From Ulva prolifera (taxonomy: Eukaryota; Chlorophyta; Ulvophyceae; Ulvales; Ulvaceae), in the NCBI GenBank assembly GCA_023078555.1, contig CM041197.1, forward strand, positions 9,854,552 to 9,918,551: 64,000 nt of DNA, given 5' to 3'. Positions within the stretch are counted from its first letter, which is position 1; the number at the start of each line of letters is the position of its first letter. Below are positions 13,401 to 25,222 of the stretch, one piece after another. The notes under the pieces are model-generated. The model had not been told where the DNA came from and did no database searches. It saw nothing but the letters and a program-made list of their open reading frames with translations. A program made the position numbers and the translations under genes.

Positions 13401-16400
13401 CGCGCCCGGCGCGCCCGGCGGCGGCTGGCCCGGCGGCGTGCCAGAGTGGCCGTGGGAGCCGTTTGCGGCGGCGGCAGCCGCGGCCGCGTTCGGGGTGACC
13501 CAGTCGGCAGAGTGCCACGCAGAGGGGGCCCGCGTCAGGATCGCCGCGAGGTCAAACCGGAACCCGTCGATGTGGTACTCCTGCAAAATACATGCGTGCT
13601 GTCCATGCCTCCCAGCCCCTTCCCGCATCTGGCAGGTGAGGCGCCCGGCGTCACCGGCGCTCTCACACCTGATGCAACACCCTCTCTCTGAGTGCCGCAT
13701 CCGCCCACAGCTCTCCTGTGCCCGCAACAGGTGTGGTGCGCATGCGCACAAGATGACCCCCAATGAAACCTGTGCGGCCTGAGGCTGTGCGGCCTGACAC
13801 CGCGATGGTCAATCAGCAAGCCATCCGAAACAGCGGCCCCGCTCCCAAACATCCATGCTCATCACTCGACATGAAAACCCAACCACACAGCTTTGCGGAG
13901 TCTTCAATGGCCCAACGAATTTGGCAATGCAATCATGCGCGCATACATACACAGCAACACTTATCGTTTGTACGACCCTGATGCGTATAGTTTCGTGCCG
14001 TTGTCGCATGAGACGCATGGTCGCTTGGGGCGGCCTGCCATGAATCACTTGAATCGGCTGGCGGAGGTTGCGTCTCGGTGTGGTAAGGTGAACCGTGCTT
14101 TGTTTGTGACGAATGCTCTGCGCCGGTTGAGTGTGGCATTGTGCAAGGGGAATGCTCTTGTGCTCCGTGCGGGGCTTCAATCTTTGGCTGGCATCACCTT
14201 CCGAGCTGTGGTACGTGCTCGTGCCCGGCCTAGTGCCATGACAGCGTGAGTGGATTTGCGTGTGTACTCCTGGCAACGGCTCGCTGCCCGGCCTCTGTCC
14301 TTTGTAACTACACAGCAACACACATGACTGCGCGAGTGGATGTGCGTGTGAACTCCTAGCAACGGCTCGCTGCCCAGCCTCTGTCCTTTGTAACTACATA
14401 CACAGTGACACACAGCAGATCCCGCAGCGTCATAGGCCTCCCCCTCCTCCTCCACCCCAAACCACCAGCCTCAACGCACAGGACAGCCCCCCCCAGCAGC
14501 GCAGCCCCGAGAGAGATAGAAGGAGAGCTCAGCGGCGCAGCGCACCTGCACCCAGAAGCGCAGGCAGTCGAGGATGAAGTGGCGCGCGATCGGGTCGTTG
14601 CAGTTGAACGTGTTGCCGCAGCCGCTGTAGTTGTAGTACTGGCCCTCCGGCGCGAGCATGTAGTAGCGGCGGTTGTCGATGCCGCGGAACGAGATGTGCG
14701 GCCCGAGCTCGTTGCCCTCCGCGGTGTGGTTGAACACGACGTCGAGCAGCACCTCCATGCCGCGCGCGTGCGCCTCACGCACCAGCGCCTTCATCTCCCA
14801 CTGCGCGCTGCGCGGCCCACCCTGCACACGCACCCGCCGTTAAGGTGTGAACTCAGGGATCATGCTGCGCGTGATGTGTTCGGCACACAGCACGAGGCGT
14901 ATGCACGCATACAACCGCTGTCAGCCGTTTGTCTAGCGTTTACACTCTGCCAAGGAACATCGAACAGTACACTCTGCCACACAAGATGCATCACATGTAA
15001 AGGGCACGCTGGGGGCAAACCCCCCTACCCCACGTACCCAGAACCTGTGCCCTTCTGGGTCTGAGAAGAAACCGGCTGGCGCGTGGGGTGGTCGCACCTC
15101 GGCGGAGAAGCGGGCCATGGGTGCAAAGAAGGCGACGGTGGAGTAGCCCCAGAAGTTGTAGCGGTAGAAGTCGGTGCCGGGGATGGGCGCGTAGTACTCG
15201 AGCTCGTTGAACTCAAACACCGGCAGCAGCTCGATCGCCGTGATGCCGAGGTCCTGCACACCACCCCCGCGCCGTCACATCCACCTCCGCCCACCGCAGA
15301 GCAACAGCCCTGCCACGGCACCTCCATCCCCAGATCCCCCAACCCCGCGCTTGCAGGCGTACCCAAGTGCTAAGTGAGTATGTCATACATAAGTAGTACA
15401 TAATACAAGTACCCATCAGCAAATATGTCATACAGCCATCCTCATGACAGCACGTCCTGTGAAAACACGGCCGGCCCGAGCCGTGGTGCACTGTGGTCGA
15501 ACAGCGGGGAGTCGAGGCTGAGGCAAACAGGACCACCATGCGCGCGAGGCGTGCGGGGCAGGCACTGTCTGCAGAGACCGGGGGCGCACCTGGAGATAGT
15601 CGAGGCGGTCGGCCATGCCGAGGAAGGTGCCGGGGGCGTCGACGCCGGAGGCGGGGTCGGCCGTAAAGCCGCGCACGTGCGCCTCGTACACGATCAGGTC
15701 CTGCATCGGCAGGTTCAGCGGCCGGTCCCCCTGCACGCAGTCCCCGCCACAGTCACGACCCACTCCATCTCGAGCGGGCGCTCGCCGCTGTCCGCTGTGG
15801 ATCGGCGTAGGCGGGGCAGAAGGTGCCGTCACAGCATGAGCAGGGGCGGGCCGCCCCTTGGAGTCGGCCCTCCCACACCCGCAGTGCGCAGCAGGCCTCA
15901 CTGCTGCATTGCGATGGCTGACCAGCATGCTGACTTCGTCTGGATACGTGCACAGTGCCAGGCACAGGACTCCAGCAGCACCCCTGGCACCACCTGCGCT
16001 TCCCGCGCAAGCCTCATGACCCGTAAAACATGTTCACCGCGGTCGTGGCCAGAGGTGAGCACGACCAGCACGCAGAGAAGGCCCGAAGGTCGTCACAGCG
16101 CCGAGCGACGACAGCCGCTGCTGGCCACGCAGCCCCACGAGGGCACATCGGCGCCTTGGCAGGTGTGGCGATGCTCTCCCCTGCGATCATCCATCCGGAT
16201 GCAGGGCTCAGCAACAACGCTGACTCAGATCTCCCAAGAGCAAGGGAGCGAGAGTGCGCACCTGCCAGTCGAAGGGCGCTTCGCCGGGGTCCGGCAGCGG
16301 CGCGGCGGCCTGCGGCCAGGTGTCGGCGAAGCCGAGGACCGCGGGGTCCTCGTAGTCGAGGTGCTGGTTGCCGGGCTCGCCCCAGCGCGGCCGCGACACG

Positions 16401-18133
16401 ACGCACGTCGCGTACGGGTCCAGCAGCACCTTGCTCGCGTCGTGGCGCAGGCCGACCGACTGCGGCGAGTTGTGCGCCTCCTGGTTCGCGCCTGCCACGC
16501 GGTACCCTGCACCGGCGGGCCCCCCGCGTGAGGCGGGCACGTCCAGCAGCCTCGTGGCGCGCTGTTACAGGGGCTGAACGGGCAGGAGGCGGGACCGGGT
16601 CAGCCACACAGGCGGCGTGAAGGCGGGGGCAGCTGATGCTGTGCTGATGCGTGGTCGGGCCGTGCACCGGAGCAGACGCAACATCCATGCATGCGCAACA
16701 AACTCCAGTGCTCTGGCCTGTGGCCATCCTCTGTGAGAGGTTCGACGGGGATAGCGAGCGTCACGGAGGGGAACAGGAGGCAGGCGGAAGCTGCGGGGGC
16801 AGTTTATGAGCTGTCCAGCTTCTGTGTGCGGGTGCTGAAGCACACCAGAATGCTCGTGCCGTGTCTGAGAGATGCTCTGGGTTTGGATGGGCAAGGGCCA
16901 CATGCACCCTCGTGCAGTAGAGCAGTAGACAGCACACAGCCTGATCTCACAGCTATGGAGGTACTGAGTTTATGATACCACAGCAGGCCGTTGCCGCACA
17001 GGTGTCGCCCAAAGCACCTGTCCATGCACATGCACATGCTGCCAGGTGTTGACAGCACTGCAGCACGGCGATGGCTTTGCCCGCTGATGAGCCATGACAC
17101 CATGCAGCACAGTGACGGCGGTGTTTTGGCCCGGCACAGGGCGGCGTTGCTACTTGTATGTGGCTGCTGCAGTGAACATGTGCCAAATCGGCAGCAGCAT
17201 CTGTTGCAGGGAAACGCTCGGAGCATCACAGGGGTCAAGTCTGCGGGTGTGAACCAGACACAGTAAAGCGTCAGAGCAATGTGGCATGAAGCGCACCATA
17301 CAAGTGGTCTGAAGGAAGGTTGGGCACCGTGATGTGCCAAACGTCGCCTGTCCGGTTGGTATTGGGGTCCAATGGAATTTCACAGGTCGTACGTCCAGCA
17401 TACAAGTCATGCTGACTGAAGATCACAAGAGTGACAGCCGCAGCAGAATGAGTATATAAAGAGAAGTTGTGTCCTCCCTGCGCCACACACAGACTCGTCA
17501 TCGTCAAGTGGAATCGCGCCATGTTTCAACTAGGGAAGCATGCCTAACCTCATGCGAATGACCGTTGTCACCATTCCGCGAGCTTCTGCCGGCAGAATTT
17601 CAAAATTCTTGCTGTCAGGACACCCCACATGTGCTTGCATGTCGTTGAGTCACACCAGGTCGTGGCTGTAGTGGCATCCGAGTGGAGTGGTGAGCCCGCT
17701 CATTGGTCGGCCATGCGCTGATCCCGCAGGTTGACCAGATAGTGAGCCTGGCTCAACATGGGGTACCGTCGTGGCGGGCTTAACTCCTGCATCGCCTGCT
17801 ACAGCCCCCGCTTTGACTGGGCTGCGTTGTGCTGACTTGTACCTGTGCAAAAAAAGAGCCTGCTCAGGAATCAACGATCATGCTAAGCAGCCTACACTAT
17901 TCCGCAATGATTCGCGGTGTATGCTCGCAGGAATCATGTCTTGCCAGATGCGCTATCGCAGTTTCATGTGACGCTTTGTCGCTCAAAAAAGTTGTAATCT
18001 GTGAGCACAGCACGCACCTACAGATAGATAGGGCTGTCCAGCTTCTAGACTTGTGTGGAATAGCTCCTGTGAGAGTAGATATCAGTCCAGGCCGCACGGA
18101 AACAGCTGCATGATGACCGGCGCAGAGCTGCAT
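10480..18133 (-). CDS. ISA: Isoamylase-type starch debranching enzyme (GH13, plastid-targeted)
   Basis: Hydrolyses alpha-1,6 branches of glucan during starch building or breakdown. Twelve exons join in perfect phase to 1087 aa: 18133-18018, 17842-17656, 17477-17297, 16506-16262, 15730-15590, 15253-15098, 14821-14546, 13580-13206, 12877-12553, 12190-11865, 11625-11118, 10907-10480. The first ~60 residues ([13 protein letters not shown]...) look like a transit peptide. A CBM48-like domain follows ([20 protein letters not shown]). GH13 regions: [19 protein letters not shown] with nucleophile D444; TAEAWDCDG with acid/base E550; TAHDGFS with D643. The isoamylase signature [18 protein letters not shown] is intact, so this is not an inactive ISA2. 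Oddities are a Pro/Gly/Ala insertion of ~40 residues between the nucleophile and acid blocks, a 10-Ala run near 856-865, and a 200-residue extension after [16 protein letters not shown]1 versus ISA3 is not decided. Confidence 0.96.
13012..13089 (+). repeat. Dispersed ~75-bp repeat, copy 1 (isoamylase intron 8)
   Basis: Begins CATATGTGGTCCCGT, has GATACGGCTC and GTAAATTCAG in the middle, and ends CTTTCACACAG. Three more copies of the same design are at 42598, 46104 and 55875. It lies antisense in the isoamylase intron between 13205 and 12878. Nature unknown. Confidence 0.75.
13893..14410 (+). mobile_element. LINE (non-LTR retrotransposon) 3' fragment: RT C-terminal region plus tandem 3' UTR
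   Basis: A plus-strand frame of about 118 codons (13893-14249) contains [20 protein letters not shown] and [18 protein letters not shown] recognise this block as one that closes the polyproteins of many algal and oomycete LINEs. Codons prefer G/T endings, unlike the C/G-ending host exons. About 40 bases after the stop there are two ~86-bp tandem units with CGGCTCGCTGCCC and CTTTGTAACTACA. The element is strongly 5'-truncated and sits antisense in the isoamylase intron between 14545 and 13581. No poly-A tail or target duplication was identified. Family identity is from memory of conserved motifs. Confidence 0.6.
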
Positions 18134-18870
18134 CAGGCCAGCTCGACGACAGACAATACACAACTAGCCCTCCGATGAATGTAGAGTCTGTCCAAAATCA
18201 CCGTTTCACCAATTTTGACCGATTGTCGGCAACCAGACAGACGCATTCAACGCTTGCACCCCTGAGCCTTTTCGGAGGCAACAAAAGAAACATCGACGAC
18301 GCGAAGCCACTTGGAGGTCCATGTCATCGTACACCAAATTTTCGTGTCATCATGCTTCATATGTTTGACTGGCTGATTGGTGTGCGTAGCTTCTGCAGCC
18401 CGGCCTGGGAATAACATGCAACGCTTTCCGCATATGTCGAGATGATGCTGACATGGCGCGCAGAAACGGTGATTGCACGTGTGTAGACGTGCCACCCGCA
18501 TGCGGCCGCGCTGTGATAGCATGCTGATACACAGATTCGGTCAGGTCTTCGTTCTCTGACAATTCTGTGAAGCGTGCTTGATGCAACCACGCAAAAACGT
18601 GCATGAGGAGTTGCCGTTTTAGGCTGATACATACAGCTGCACGGCCCTGCCTCTCTACTAGTGCGTACATAATCTTTTGTTTACAGCTCGCCGTCTGCAA
18701 CGTGTAACATGAACCAGGGTCACGTAGGAGCGCGGGTGGCATCCTCCGCCTTTGGCTGCGCGTTTATGACATAGGGATCGAACATACAGACGTAGCAAGG
18801 GACATATCTTCTGGTTTTCGTAGATCGACAGTAAGTTTAGACGTTTTATACCATTTCAATCTCGTCCAGC
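18134..18870. promoter_or_regulatory. Divergent promoter between isoamylase (-) and WD40 gene (+)
   Basis: The two start codons (18133 on minus, 18871 on plus) face away from each other across 737 bases, so both promoters lie here. On the plus side a TTTTATA string lies about 20 bases before the WD40 ATG. Near the isoamylase start, ATCACCGTTT (18197-18206) recurs inverted as AAACGGTGAT at 18464-18473. It lies within a dyad CAAAAT...ATTTTG (18193-18217). These are sequence observations; factor binding is inference. Confidence 0.55.
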
Positions 18871-21030
18871 ATGGTGACCAAAGAAGGAACCGTCGACATT
18901 GATGAGTACCCGCCATTGATGGACTTCAAGACTAAAGCTTTATCGAATGCTGAACGTGTTTTGTTCGCCCGAAGTGGTCCGTAATCTCGCCTTGCCGAGC
19001 TGCTCTTCTTGCAGCTGCTCAATGCAGTGTTTGAAGGGTACCGTCAGTATACACATGCGCGCAGGCGCACAGGCAGAAGTTCCAGCTACTCTCAAACCTT
19101 CAGAAGCTGGTTTTGGAGGTCTGCTTCGCTGCATTTATGACGAGCCCGCAAAGCGCTCCGCGGGAATGTGTTTAGCGTTGTCAAGCACGACAGGGCCGTT
19201 TTTGGCGTACGGACTTCGTGACGGCAATGTTTCTGTACATCGTGTGCCAGTAGCTCTTCCTTCCGATGGTAGCGGAGCTCGCTTGCCAGCTGTGTTCAAC
19301 TTGAAGTCATCCGGTGCCACGAACACACGACGCCACGCTGCCAGTTCAAGGCAGCAGGTAAGCATCACCAAGACATTGCAACGCGTGCTGCACTTGGATG
19401 TCATATCTGCCGTCAACAGACCCAAGTCGTAAGTTTACTGCAGGTGGACGATCCTATCACCTCACTCTCATGGATCCATGCACATCCAGCAAGCCTGCAG
19501 AATGTGCTTGCATGCACACAAGGCGCTTCCGTTTCTCTACACCATGCCACTACTAGCAAGCTGCTAGACTCTTACACACCTAGTCATGATGATTCAGCAT
19601 CCTCTACATTACCTGAAGAAGGCCTGCTGGCATCAGCTGCTTCACCTGGGGGGGGTGTGATTGCTGTGGGCAGCACTGAAGGGTCAATCTTAGTCCTGGA
19701 TTGCAATGGCTCGAAAATTCGACAACGAGATTCCCTGGAAGTACCCGCTGCACACGCTGGTGCTGTAGGGCGGGCCCACGCCAGTCGAGTGTTCACTGTG
19801 CGTTGGCATCCCGATGACCCCAACACTCTGCTATCTGGTGGCTGGGACAAATTCGTCAAGGTATGCAGCAACAACGGTATTCTCACATCGAGCTGCTGCG
19901 TTGGACCGTCGCAACAGCACTGCACTGCACCATGCACCGAGCAGGCATCCGTGTCATGCCAGATGTGACGCGAGACCAAAAACAAACTCAACATGGTATG
20001 CCTCTGTGAATGACAACATGGGAGCGGGTGATATCGTACACCTTGGCATCAACAGTACTTGGCCAGATGCATCATATGATGTTAGAGCTCCACAGTGTAG
20101 TTTCCCGTTCTGGAGTGTCTCCAGCGCAAAACTAGGCTCAAAGCAGTGGGTCATGGCACGTGCCAACTCACATCGGTCCCAAGTGCACACTGGACTCTCG
20201 CATCCGTCCACCAACCGGCACCCCACCCTCCGCAGCGGGCTCACTGCAGAAACCAAGAAACATGCACCGCTCTGCAGGTGTGGGACCTCCGCGCCGGCCG
20301 CCCGAGCTTGACGATCCCGGGGCCGCTGCTCTGCGGTGGCACCGGCGCCGCGGTGAGCCCCAGCACGCACCTCCTCGCCACCGCCTCCTGGCGCCTGCAG
20401 GACCCGCTGCAGCTGTGGGACCTCCGCACCGCCGGCCTGCTGACGAACCTGCCGCTGGCGTTGGACGGCGCGTCAGAGCCGGAGCCTGCGGGCAGCTCCG
20501 CGCCCGCCACGCAGGCGCCGCGCGGCCTTGCAGGCTCAGCCGGCAGCGCCCCGGGCGGCGCCGGGGTCCCTGGAGCGCACATGTATGGGCTGCGGCCGTA
20601 CAGCGTGGTGTGGCTGGCGCGAGACACCTTGGCGGTCGGCGGTTCAGGAGTGCGCCATGGGCTGCGGGTGCGATGCCCCTTGCTGTTGTCAGCTGGCTGT
20701 GGTCCGTACAGGCATGGCGTGTGCGGCACAGCTGGGCATGAGGACAGCGCCTTTATTACATAACATAACAGTTCCACCAAACACAGACACAGCAAACAAC
20801 ACGAAACAGCACAAAAAGGGGGAAAATAAGACGAAAGGTTGACCAATTGATTCTGGCACTGTGTGGCTGTGCAGGTGCTGAGGACGGATGGCACGGCAGT
20901 GGCCAGCGCTGCCTGTGCGACGGTGCACGACCTGGCTCCGATCTCGTACATGGACGGCAGCACCGGCGTGGCTGCTGCCTGTGCTGCGAGGCTTGTGCTC
21001 TCGGCACCGATCCTGAACGCTGGAGTTTGA
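18871..21030 (+). CDS. WD40-repeat protein
   Basis: Predicted beta-propeller scaffold protein, partner unknown. Five exons: 18871-18980, 19015-19357, 19444-19860, 20278-20649, 20875-21030, giving 465 aa in frame. WD-type blades are visible: FTVRWHPDDPNTLLSGGWDKFVKVWDL across the third/fourth exon join, then LLATASWRLQDPLQLWDLR, then SVVWLARDTLAVGGSG joined to VLRTDGTAVASAA. Early residues FLAYGLRDGNVSVHR and GGVIAVGSTEGSILVLDCNG also fit blades. The first intron would be only 34 bases. An unspliced alternative starts at ATG 18947 and gives 451 aa. I prefer 18871 because its ATG context (A at -3, G at +4) is better and the phases match. Family is clear; a specific orthologue is not recognised. 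Confidence 0.82.
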
Positions 21031-21505
21031 TGGGGTGATGTCCTTGGGAGCTGCCTGGACCTCTTGGCATCTTCACTCCCTCTCTGGAGGCTATCCGTGA
21101 TGCTTTGCTGGGCGATGCCTTTCTGGGCAGAAGACGCTCTCGCTTGCTTCCTGCCTGCGTGCGCAAGAAGAGGAGAGATCCACTGGAAACACACTTGGCA
21201 TCACTGGTGTGTGGGGCTCGCAGACTCTTCACAAGCTACAGCTCAGGGCGTGTTTGTATGTGGAGATGAAGAGATGGCACGCATGACTTGGCTTATCTCT
21301 ATGGGTCAGGTGATTAAATCTGCTGGTGTTGGTGGTGTAATGCCAGCAGGTGCACAAACTATGTTGGGGTGTACTGTTGGGCATGTTACATGATGGAGTT
21401 TGCGCACGCAAATCGGTTGTGGATTGCTCCAGCAGCAGGAAGTTCGCCATGGCCTCGTCCCGCAGCAGCTATGAACAATTATCCTGCAGCACATCTATGC
21501 ACTCG

Positions 21506-23378
21506 GTCTGCACTCGGGCCACGTGGTGCACGTCCATCGGGAACGCGAGTAGCTCAGACATCGCCCAGGGCCCTTCTGTAGACTCACAATAACATACTGA
21601 ATGCTAACAGGCGTTTCCTGGGCGAAACGTGGTAAGTGCCCAGGAAAAAGCCTGTTTTCGGCCCAAAAGCCGATTCTGCCCATAGACGCCGAATTGGCGC
21701 CCAGCGCACGCCCACTGAGCACAGTGGGCTGACAACACCCAAAAAATACACTATAACATGTCTCATAGATGTTCAGTGACGTATCAACGGGTGTCGTGTG
21801 GATATGTCTAACGTGTCTGTGATGCAGTCATGGAGCGCGGACACCACGCCGGCCTAGACCGGCTTAAGCTACCACAGATTCAATCGTTAAATACAGTTCA
21901 TTAACTGGTGGCATTGCTGTTTGTTCCTGCCGGAACTTGCGTGCAGTTTCTACACCTCGTGAGTTTGCCAAGACGCAACACAGCATTCTAATCGACCACG
22001 GCCGATACATACACATACCAGAATACACCAGCCCCAGATGCCTCAGGATTAGTAATCTCGATCGGGTAGTCAGCAGCGTTCCTCCGTCATAGAGATGGGA
22101 AGTACGCTTCCGTACACCGGCTCATCGAAGCCACGGCAAGAATGATCCCTGCGCGATCTGCAACTTGCAGTCAACATTTTCGCCTGAGTATATTTTTCCC
22201 TTGTTCCTTCTTCGTTTTGGAGGGCACGGAGGTGCTGCGAGTGTGGCTGTGACGGTCGCGACAGCATTGTCGTTCACGCAAATGTGATCAGCACTGCCGA
22301 GTATGCAATAACTTATCGCCGTTCAACCAGCACCAATCCACGGGAGTGACTCGTGGACAATCATGATGACATCAGTGGGCGTAATGTGGCAGGTCACAGA
22401 GCCAAGCACACAAAGAGGCTGTGAGGCATTCTGGCTTTCCGACACCTCTTATGCAGTGCAGAATCCCATGACAGTGATGCAGAGCGCATGCTGAGTTGAT
22501 CTCGCGTACAATTTTGATTGCATTCTTCTTTGCAGCAGTATACAGTCGACTGTATTGGTACACAGTAACTGCATTGGTACACAGTACTGTGCAATCATTC
22601 AGCGTACATCAGTACTAGCATACAACCTGACTGGCATTCAGATGTGACATCGCTTGCAATACAATCTGGATGCCGCTACATGATACTGGAATTTATGACA
22701 AACATGTCAGACGTATCAACCAGGCAAGCTGCATCCATATGGTGTCTATACAATGACCTTCATCATGTGGACAGCTGCTTGATCAGCCTCGATCACAGCT
22801 GTCGGCATCATTAAGGTATCCCGACTCTGCCATAATTCAAGCATGCACGCCTATTGAAGCCTGTTGTTTTATACTCGTGCTATATGCTGGAGAAGCCAGA
22901 ACGCACTGGGTTCAGAGCCGCTGAAGCAATCAACCACAGAACGACAAAATAACCATCTCCAGATTGAACAACATATGCATTGATTCTTGATAGCACTGCA
23001 ATCGTGCAGAGCAGCTTCCCAACAGCCTACAGGTGACATTACATGACCCCACAAGCCACGACGGCTAGGACGCCTTCCACAGCAATCGATAGCATCAGAG
23101 TGAACGTCCCGGCACTGAAAATGTTCATAATATGGGTGTCCTACGCTCACTGGGCGTGCGCTGTGCACGCGCTGGGCGCTGTGGGCGCTCGCTGCAATGG
23201 GTCATTCTGCCTAGGCATGCATATGCTTTTCGACGACAAGGCTGCTGCCAGCGACGTGAGACGACCGCCTGTCAGCATTCAGTATGTTACTGTGAATCCA
23301 TAGACACCTCCCAGGGCCCTGGGCGGTGTCTGAATTGCTCGCTTGCCCGACGGACGTGCACAAGGCTCGAGTGCAGAC
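21506..23378. repeat. Long inverted repeat, ~230-bp arms around a 1.4-kb spacer
   Basis: The left arm (about 21506-21735) read on the minus strand matches the right arm (about 23145-23378) read on the plus strand. Shared stretches, in order, are CTGGGCGTGCGCTG-like, CAGCATTCAGTATGTTA (one mismatch), GGGCCCTGGGCG, GGACGTGCAC and CGAGTGCAGAC. Identity is patchy (about three quarters by eye, with indels). The spacer has no long open frame. This could be a decayed element with long terminal inverted repeats or two inverted copies of one repeat. No target duplication was found. Confidence 0.6.
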
Positions 23379-24709
23379 CCCCCTATCTACAGACATGCCC
23401 GCTCATGTGGTCACATATGGTCATATGGTGCAGTAAGTCAGCACGTTGGTGTTGGTGTGCTGTACGCCTCAGCTTGGTGTCAGCCAGCATGTGCAAGACT
23501 GCTGCTGTTCTCTGAAAGGACCTGTTGGTCTGACCAGACAGCCTGGTGGTGGGCTTGGTGATAAGAGTTCACAGACTGATTATCTTCTATCACGTTAGTG
23601 GTGCAACTGTTTTTTGGATTGGACTCTTGGAGCAAGATTCATGCAAACTTCCTGTACCACAAACTTGCAACAGTGCCATCAACCACAACGGCAGGCAGGC
23701 CTTCTACTTGGCCCTACAGAAAACTCGTCAATGTGTCCACAGAGCATGATGACAGAGCATGATAAGTCGGCATGATGACCACAGAACTGAAGTCACAGGG
23801 GCCATGTCCTCACCACTGCATCACTCGTGCATATCAACCTACACCTCCCAAATGTACAAGGCATCCATGTTCATGCTTTCACCTATATCACTGCTTCATA
23901 ATCATACAAGACACTAGTTGAATAGTGCGGGACAGGTACAAGGGCGACCGTTCTCAGATCTGCCTGGGATAACATCTAGGCTGTGGCCGAACGGCACTTA
24001 GCCCTGCAGCACTTCTAGCTCTGGGCAGAATGCGGACACACCACACGCGGTGCCCTCATCTCCGGCACGGTCGATCGCCACCTGCCGCTTCACAGCCGTC
24101 AGACCAGTGCCATCACAGACAGTGCATGCTGCCCGTGCGCGGCACATATCACCCTTTTCAGGAGGTGTTGAACATATGGAAACAGGCCCCGCCGCGAACT
24201 ACATTGCGCTAAGCAGGCCTGCGGCGGCTGGGGCGCTCCGACCCAGTGCATGCTGCCGTCCCGCCGGGGGCACAATCACAGGTGCTGGAGTGTCTAGGGG
24301 TGCTGCCCATGCCGAACAGCATCTCCACCCTCTCCACCTCAAGCGGGGCGGTCAGGCAGCGCCGACGGAACACCTGGGCCCCTTGAAGCTTCACAGTGAC
24401 CACTCCACCTCCGGCCACCCCTGTCCCCCCCCGCTTCCCCTGTAGCCATGCATGGGTTTCAGCCAGAAGGGCACCCCCGTGCCCCAACGTAGGCGTAAAC
24501 GCCGCCAACAGCATGGGCACTGGTGGAGAACCTCCATGGCCAGAAAACGTCCCGCTTCAAGCAAGTGGCCCCTCCTGCACCCTGGGCCAATCGAGGCTCG
24601 TGATATACAGACCAATGCATGTACGCGCATCTCTGAAGTACGCTGCCGCGCCTCACATAATCCCCTCTTATGTACAGCATGCCTAGATTCGTTCTTCGCT
24701 ACCCTCATC

Positions 24710-24751
24710 AATATTGGCTCAATTAAAATAATTAAATATTGAGCCAATATT
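24710..24751. repeat. Perfect 14-bp inverted repeat with A/T loop
   Basis: AATATTGGCTCAAT (24710-24723) and ATTGAGCCAATATT (24738-24751) are exact complements separated by 14 A/T bases. TTGGCTCAA is then repeated once more directly downstream. It lies about 470 bases past the bZIP stop. It may be a small cruciform, a 3'-end hairpin or a transposon footprint. Confidence 0.8.
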
Positions 24752-25222
24752 GGCTCAAGGCCGGCCGAGCTGCGCCGCCGCAGCTCAGATGCCAGCACAC
24801 AGCACACAGCGCGCCTGCTTATGGCGGTCACCAGGCAGACGTCCGCCACTATCCGCACTGGCGGTGCATAGACTTGAGTTGAGCCACCGCAATTCGCATG
24901 GTGAGGACCGAAGGAGAATGCTGACGACGTATGGAGCGCAGGATGCACAATATTCTATGCTACGCCGCTAACATCAGCCCTGGCCTTCATGCTGGAAACA
25001 GCAGCTTAGTAGTATACCCTGGCCGATCATCATGAAATCTTGCCAACTTAGAGTGCAAACAATTCAGCTCTTCACTGTCTGCACTGAGACTCTCCACACT
25101 GCCATCATTGAGCAGCCGTTGCCGCAGTCCTCTGCAGTCCCGCCAACGCTGGACATGGCAGAACAGTTGGCGGCACATGCATGCGCCGCCGGGAGTGAGT
25201 GCCCGCCGTGTCTGCGGGTGCA

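Larger units (their letters stand above)
21031..25222. other. Convergent intergenic region, no supportable gene
   Basis: WD40 ends at 21030 on plus and the bZIP gene ends at 25223 on minus, so both 3' UTRs fall here. A TGTAA string, the usual green-algal polyadenylation signal, lies near 21336 and could serve WD40. The middle is AT-richer and contains a long inverted repeat and a hairpin listed separately. A minus-strand open frame at 24209-24520 (begins GTG, not ATG) reads plausibly as protein but has no family match or clear splice sites. Confidence 0.45.

Noticed and set aside
15425-16531. 368-codon plus-strand open frame
   Set aside because: Overlaps isoamylase exons 4 and 5 on the opposite strand; no family motif.
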